From the NCBI GenBank assembly GCA_910576815.1, contig CAJTKA010000007.1:1-64000 (forward strand): a DNA stretch of 64,000 nt, given 5' to 3'. Source of the DNA: an uncultured Lachnospiraceae bacterium. GTDB lineage: Bacteria > Bacillota > Clostridia > Lachnospirales > Lachnospiraceae. The notes beneath the pieces are model-generated. The model made no database searches. It worked only from the letters and a program-made list of their open reading frames with translations, and was not told the DNA's origin. Position 1 is the stretch's first letter, and every line of letters begins with the position of its first letter. Positions 59,861 to 64,000 of the stretch are shown piece by piece. The translations under genes and the position numbers were made by a program.

Positions 59861-61023
59861 AGTATCTCCTCAAGCTTATCCTGCGGCGTAACCGCGATGA
59901 TCCGTCTGTTTGCATTGCTCATCGCACAAAAATCGTCTATCCTGTCTTCCGTAACGACATAAAGCACAACGATCACGCCGTTTTCCGAAATCTGTTTCGT
60001 CATGTCCAAGATTTCCAAATCCGGTTTTTGCAGAATAAAAAAGACCACCTGCTTGTCAAACGCTGTTCCTTTGCCAAGGACATGCCTGATCCGGCTGATC
60101 GTATCCGCCGCGTGATCAAATTCCAATTCCTTGATCAGCTCATAAAAATCCCCAAACTCTCCCACCCCGTTTATTTGGTGCGCCATAAACGAATCCCGGC
60201 TGCAGGATATGTTGACAGGAATGTTTTTTTCACAAAGAAAAAGGACAAGCGACAACACGGTTTCCAACAGACGATTTTCCAGCGGAAGATACTTTTCCGG
60301 CTCCTCATCATATCTGTGCGTATCAAAAAAAAGAAGCACCCCTTCTTTTTCCTCGCCGGTCATTCTTCTTGACATAAGTTTCTGTGACCTTGCCGTTGCC
60401 TTCCAGTGGATCTGCTTCAACGCATCACCATTCACATACTCTCTTGTAACAATATCCTGTTCTACCGCCTGTCCCAACCGCTCTCGCTGCATCGTGGCAC
60501 TTACATCCGAAATACTCTTTAGCTCATGGATCCTGATCAGTTTAGGCGCAACGATCACCTTTTTTGTTCCCTTCACTTCGCACCGCACACGAAAAAGTCT
60601 TAAGAAGTCCGAAATGGTGACCTCTTTGATCCCAACTTCGTATTCCCCCCTGTATCTGCATACAAAGGAGGTTTCATAACGATATCTTTCTCCCGGAAGC
60701 AGTTCATATTCCATCTGATCCGGCACTTCCTCCACATAGGAAAAGTCCGAAAAAAAGGTGATACCAATCGCCGCAAATGCGAATTTATCTTCATTTTGCA
60801 GCACAAAATAATACGGCACCGACTGACCACTCACGATATTTCTGCTGCCGATCTCCTGATAAACTTTATAGCGAAGCCATACACAGACAATATAAAGGAG
60901 CGAAAAAAACGGCAGAAACGTAAGGGCGAAAAAAATACCGTAGCTTACCGTTCCCCCGTAAAAACTGATCGCTGCCAATGACAAAAGCCATAAAATGCCC
61001 AAAACAGCCCTTCGCGCTCTCAT
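59857..61023 (-). CDS. DUF58 domain protein
   Basis: A 388-residue protein with two N-terminal membrane helices and an extracellular beta region. The DUF58 core has REYVNGDALKQIHWKATARS followed by the vWA-like segment EGVLLFFDTHRYDE. DUF58 proteins act with MoxR ATPases and transglutaminase-like proteins; the shared function is not established. It overlaps the transglutaminase start (ATGA) and lies 55 nt after the MoxR gene. Confidence 0.92.
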   Translation of the reverse strand: MRARRAVLGILWLLSLAAISFYGGTVSYGIFFALTFLPFFSLLYIVCVWLRYKVYQEIGSRNIVSGQSVPYYFVLQNEDKFAFAAIGITFFSDFSYVEEVPDQMEYELLPGERYRYETSFVCRYRGEYEVGIKEVTISDFLRLFRVRCEVKGTKKVIVAPKLIRIHELKSISDVSATMQRERLGQAVEQDIVTREYVNGDALKQIHWKATARSQKLMSRRMTGEEKEGVLLFFDTHRYDEEPEKYLPLENRLLETVLSLVLFLCEKNIPVNISCSRDSFMAHQINGVGEFGDFYELIKELEFDHAADTISRIRHVLGKGTAFDKQVVFFILQKPDLEILDMTKQISENGVIVVLYVVTEDRIDDFCAMSNANRRIIAVTPQDKLEEIL

Positions 61024-61078
61024 ACAAACAATGTGCCCCTTTCCCTATCTGTGCACTACGCAGTCCCCTTTCGCATAT

Positions 61079-62011
61079 CTACACCGGTATCTTTGCTTTG
61101 ATGATCAGGCTGTTTAAAATCTTCGCCGCATCTTCTTTTTCGATTTCCGCCTTTGACGACAAGCTCAGTCGGTGCAGCAAAACCTGCATGGCTATGGCTT
61201 TGACGTCATCCGGTTTCACATAGTCCCTGCCGTCTAAAAAGGCTTTTGCCTGAGACGCCCTGACGAGCGCTAACATGGCCCGCGGACTTGCTCCGATCAC
61301 AAATCGTTTTTCTTCCCTTGTCAAATTTATGATATCCTCGATGTAGCCAAGCACGGTATCTTTGACAGTCACCTCCGCCACCTTTTTCTTGATTGCTTCC
61401 ACGCTTTTTGCATTGCACACAGGACTTATTTCGGAAATTACCTTTCCGGCAAGAAATTCCGCCGCCATTTTGATTTCCTGCTCCCTGTCCGGATAGCCGA
61501 TGGAAAGTTTCATCATAAATCTGTCCATCTGCGCCTCCGGCAGCGGATAAGTCCCCAGATATTCTACGGGATTCTGCGTTGCAATCACCATGAAAGGCAG
61601 CGGCAGCGGATATACGATCCCATCCACTGTCACCTGATTCTCCGACATTGCCTCTAACAGGCTTGCCTGTGTCTTCGGCGAAGTTCGGTTGATCTCATCC
61701 GCCAACAGGATCTGGTTCATCACCGCGCCCGCCTGATATACAAACTCACCCGTTTTCATGTTGTAGACAGAGACTCCCACCACATCTCCCGGTAAGGTAT
61801 CCGGTGTAAACTGGATCCTGCCGAAACTGCATTCGATCACCTGTGCGAAACACTTTGCCAATGTGGTCTTTCCAATGCCGGGCACATCTTCCAGCAGCAC
61901 ATGACCGCCCGCCAAAAGACAGATCAGCATATTCTCGACTACACTCTCTTTTCCCACAAAAAAACCGTTTATGGAATCCTTGATCTCGTTTGCTTTCTCA
62001 TACTGCCACAT
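61079..62011 (-). CDS. MoxR-type AAA+ ATPase
   Basis: A 310-residue AAA+ chaperone-like ATPase. It shows Walker A LEDVPGIGKTTLAK, Walker B LLADEINRTSPKTQASLLEAM, sensor 1 IATQNPVEYLGTYPLPEAQ and sensor 2 GASPRAMLALVRASQA. The ATG at 62011 (MWQYEKANEI) follows GGAG by 7 nt. First gene of the MoxR-DUF58-transglutaminase operon. A sortase gene ends 20-80 nt upstream on the same strand. Confidence 0.94.
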   Translation of the reverse strand: MWQYEKANEIKDSINGFFVGKESVVENMLICLLAGGHVLLEDVPGIGKTTLAKCFAQVIECSFGRIQFTPDTLPGDVVGVSVYNMKTGEFVYQAGAVMNQILLADEINRTSPKTQASLLEAMSENQVTVDGIVYPLPLPFMVIATQNPVEYLGTYPLPEAQMDRFMMKLSIGYPDREQEIKMAAEFLAGKVISEISPVCNAKSVEAIKKKVAEVTVKDTVLGYIEDIINLTREEKRFVIGASPRAMLALVRASQAKAFLDGRDYVKPDDVKAIAMQVLLHRLSLSSKAEIEKEDAAKILNSLIIKAKIPV

Positions 62012-62092
62012 AATGTGCTCCTTCAACGATTAAAATATTTTTTCTGTGCCGGAACCCTCTTTCCGCTTTGCCACCACCACCAGCCGCCCGTC

Positions 62093-62929
62093 CTACACAT
62101 GGTAGGCGCAGGTGGATAAGGTCAAAAAGGTATCCCCAAACGCCGCCTCTACGCCTGTATCGTAAAGAGACAGCTCCTTGATATTGCCGTAAAAATCTTC
62201 AAATTCTTCCTGCGTATCCGCCTCGTAAAACTGATAATATTTAAACACATCATCATCTGCGTCATAGACCTGTGAGCGGAACACCGCAATAATGTCATAG
62301 GTGCGCTCCTCATAAAGCGTGTCAAAGGAAATGGCGGGATGCTCTTTATAAAACTCCTCTTTCAAATACAGATCCAAGTCCCCGAACATGGAACCGTCCT
62401 TCATGTTATGGCCGTAGATCATAAAATTTGTCCCGGCGTCAAAGTCGGCCCTCTCTTTCACGCAAAGGCAGCCGTACTTGCTGTCCTCTCCGTAAAAATC
62501 ATGGTGCAGATAATAACTGTCATCTTCGCACTGCATGACAGGATAATCGATCTTCATACCCTCTATGGAAAGCCAGCCCGCAAGGTCCTGATTGATTTCA
62601 TACAGTTCCGTATAACGTCCCAACATCTGCGGCTGATCCACGGCCTGTCCATCGCCATCCACTTCATTCGATTCCCTTACCGGCTGTACGCCGCCATCTT
62701 CCGCGTTCGGTTCCTTCAAATTCTCCGACGCAGATACGCTGATTCCTTTTAGCGCGCCGTCATTTGCGGTAAGATATTCCACGTTTAGCTCTCTTACCAT
62801 TTTTCTTAATTCTTCCTGCTGCGCCCTGTGCTGCACAAACTGACAGTATGCCTGACCAATCAGGATCAGGCATACTGCCATTACTGCAAGAAGAAACATC
62901 TTCACGATCTTACTTCTCTTATTCTCCAT
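62093..62929 (-). CDS. Class B sortase, truncated before the catalytic arginine
   Basis: Encodes 278 residues with an N-terminal membrane helix (MFLLAVMAVCLILIGQAYCQ), an extended linker and the sortase barrel. Visible features are the catalytic His 174 in FMIYGHNMKDGSMFG and Cys 274 in FLTLSTCAYHV. The next codon is TAG. In the same frame the sequence goes on DGRLVVVAKRKEG to a second stop at 62030, which is the normal sortase end including the catalytic Arg. Without read-through the enzyme lacks that Arg and its last strand, so it is probably inactive. Its likely substrate, with NEPKTGD, is encoded just upstream. Confidence 0.88.
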   Translation of the reverse strand: MENKRSKIVKMFLLAVMAVCLILIGQAYCQFVQHRAQQEELRKMVRELNVEYLTANDGALKGISVSASENLKEPNAEDGGVQPVRESNEVDGDGQAVDQPQMLGRYTELYEINQDLAGWLSIEGMKIDYPVMQCEDDSYYLHHDFYGEDSKYGCLCVKERADFDAGTNFMIYGHNMKDGSMFGDLDLYLKEEFYKEHPAISFDTLYEERTYDIIAVFRSQVYDADDDVFKYYQFYEADTQEEFEDFYGNIKELSLYDTGVEAAFGDTFLTLSTCAYHV

Positions 62930-63112
62930 AGATCTCTTTCCATTCTATGTAAGTTTTCCTGCATCGTATCGTCCGGCAGTCTAAACGAAATAATCTATCT
63001 TGTATTATAACAAAAATACCATCCGTTTACACTCTAATATTTTACCAAACTTGCGGGAATTTTTATGTCTTCAGCAGTCTTTTTGAAAACCAGATTACCG
63101 CATATACATAAA

Positions 63113-63215
63113 GTATGCCTGACCGATTGGGATCAGGCATACTGTCATTACCATCAAGAAAAAACATCTTTACGATCTTACTTCACTTATTCTCCATAAA
63201 TCTCTTTCCATTCTG
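63113..63215 (-). pseudogene. Second sortase relic (N terminus only)
   Basis: About 100 nt nearly identical to the region from 18 nt before the sortase start to codon 28 at 62.85-62.95 kb, with codon 5 changed from AGA to TGA and small deletions. It ends abruptly near GGTCAGGCATACT. It lies directly downstream of, and overlaps, the surface protein gene, which suggests a former surface protein-sortase pair next to the present sortase. The gap 62930-63112 holds nothing else recognisable. Confidence 0.82.
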
Positions 63216-63686
63216 CGCAGGTTTTTTACCGATGCTGTGATTGTATACCAGCAGGATAAAAATCGCCGCCAGCGCAAGATATCTTCTGATCCTTCCGCCC
63301 CGTTTTCCCCATGCCACAAGATGGGAAATAAGCTCTTTCTTGGTCCCCTCCGTCATGCCTCTCCTGCGGTCCGCAAAATACAGGAGCAGATAGGTAAAGC
63401 CCGCTATCATGGAAAGTGTGACCGCCAATTCGATCGGCGTCGCGTCTCCGGTCTTTGGCTCGTTGTCTTTCCCGCCCGACTCCTTATTGCCGCCGTTTTC
63501 CACACGCACGCGTACGATGCCGCCATCTGCATCTGCCACATCCTGCCAGACAATGGCATAGGTAGAGAAGCGGTCCGTCTCTATGGTGATGGTATCTGCT
63601 TCATTGTCCAGATCAGTCAACAATTCTGCCTTACCGTCATGCACGCGGACCACCGCAAAGGTCCTTGTTTTTGTACCGTCGGTATA
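63183..63686 (-). pseudogene. Sortase substrate, C-terminal part only
   Basis: The frame opens after a TGA at 63687-63689 with YTDGTKTRTFAVVRVHDGKA, typical of repeat or Cna-like domains of surface proteins. It continues through TITIETDRFSTYAIVWQDV to a Gly/Asn linker and the sorting signal NEPKTGDATPIEL. A membrane helix and a basic stretch follow. A further tail of about 60 residues follows the signal, unusual for sorting signals. The N-terminal part and signal peptide are missing; upstream DNA belongs to a kinase fragment on the other strand. Confidence 0.75.
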
Positions 63687-63784
63687 TCAAACAGGCAGCC
63701 GAACGCAGGGGAGGTCAGATGGAATACCGTGTTGGGGACGGATTTTTTGTGCTGGATGTGACTCTGCGGGTAGGTACCCAATAA
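63686..63784 (+). pseudogene. C-terminal end of a GHKL sensor kinase
   Basis: The plus-strand frame IKQAAERRGGQMEYRVGDGF and VLDVTLRVGTQ ends at TAA 63784. It matches the last segment of AgrC-like kinases and the GGQMEYRVGD piece found in the relic near 55.0 kb. The rest of the gene is absent: the sequence changes to the surface protein relic at about 63686. Confidence 0.7.
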
Positions 63785-63785
63785 T

Positions 63786-64000
63786 TCACTCTTCCCAATG
63801 ATCAATTACAATTCTATAAGCGTCTCTGATATCTTTAATTGCTTGAACATTATCGGCGTCGCTGCTTCCTTCAACTACTTCAATCCTGTCCGCAGCATCA
63901 TTTAAAACATCCCATGCATCATTCATTGCTTTCACATCGTTTTCAATTGCTGCAGAATGTATAGATTTTACAGCCCATTCTGCGGCATTCTCATAACTCT
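63786..64000 (-). CDS. C-terminal part of an acidic helical protein (cut by window edge)
   Basis: The last 71 codons of a minus-strand gene that continues past the window. The visible protein is helical and acidic (SIHSAAIENDVKAMNDAWDV; DAADRIEVVEGSSDADNVQ; IRDAYRIVIDHWEE at the end). It has no membrane segment or recognised motif. The A/T-rich base use differs from the GC-richer core genes, fitting an accessory region. Confidence 0.6.
   Translation of the reverse strand, partial: SYENAAEWAVKSIHSAAIENDVKAMNDAWDVLNDAADRIEVVEGSSDADNVQAIKDIRDAYRIVIDHWEE

Noticed and set aside
234..62095. TAG reassignment (in-frame TAG in the dehydrogenase and the sortase)
   Set aside because: Many intact genes here end in TAG, the dehydrogenase also has a large deletion, and no suppressor tRNA is visible. 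Two independent nonsense mutations are simpler.

Overview
The window looks like a chromosome segment of a spore-forming Firmicute of the class Clostridia, most likely Lachnospiraceae-like. Evidence: spoIIGA, sigE and sigG; a YlmC-type sporulation protein; a dcw cell-wall/division cluster that runs into spoIIGA-sigE; strong AGGAGG ribosome sites with frequent TTG and GTG starts; and two-component/ABC exporter modules typical of gut Clostridia. The family assignment is inference from gene content and order. No phage, insertion sequence, CRISPR array or rRNA was seen. One tRNA-Arg(CCG) is present.

Layout. 0.2-3.7 kb: an alcohol dehydrogenase pseudogene, a TetR-MFS pair and a TauE/SafE permease. 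3.8-8.6 kb: a response regulator, histidine kinase, ABC ATPase and FtsX permease. 8.9-11.6 kb: an AgrC-like kinase with a LytTR regulator. 12.3-14.3 kb: a YtrA-type GntR-ABC operon behind a promoter with a palindromic operator. 14.3-15.4 kb: two decayed genes. 15.4-19.2 kb: gdhA, a helical protein, an SH3 protein and the tRNA. 19.2-25.2 kb: DUF5688, efp, aroQ-aroK-aroE, yqeG, nrdR, ylmC and a zinc-ribbon/SH3 protein. 25.4-30.5 kb: sigG on the opposite strand, a c-di-GMP hybrid protein, sigE and spoIIGA. 30.7-43.8 kb: ftsZ, ftsQ, murA, ftsW, murD, mraY, two class B PBPs, ftsL, rsmH and mraZ. 44-46 kb: lgt and ychF. 46.1-53.8 kb: a second module of regulator, kinase, ABC ATPase and permease that ends in a serine hydrolase. 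53.9-55.4 kb: a cluster of truncated genes. 55.4-62 kb: an alpha/beta hydrolase, a diguanylate cyclase and a transglutaminase-DUF58-MoxR trio. 62-64 kb: a sortase with a nonsense codon, sortase and kinase fragments, and a truncated sortase substrate.

The most interesting signal is in the gaps between genes. Several families of structured repeats lie 6-51 nt upstream of a start codon, between genes of the same direction. One family (12.7, 48.1 and 50.8 kb) has a conserved hairpin whose loop is complementary to a segment exactly 3 nt before the Shine-Dalgarno. The loop and its partner differ between loci but stay complementary, which suggests a pseudoknot controlling translation. A second family (17.5, 20.2, 37.8 kb) has a three-helix layout with a conserved linker and a long arm that differs in sequence but still pairs. 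A third (7.8 and 8.7 kb) brackets the regulator gene of the first module and shares a 9-nt loop with the first family. All structures were paired by eye; no folding or database search was run.

The other theme is gene decay: in-frame deletions, nonsense codons, homopolymer frameshifts and paired truncations of the same sortase and sensor-kinase genes at 54 and 63 kb.
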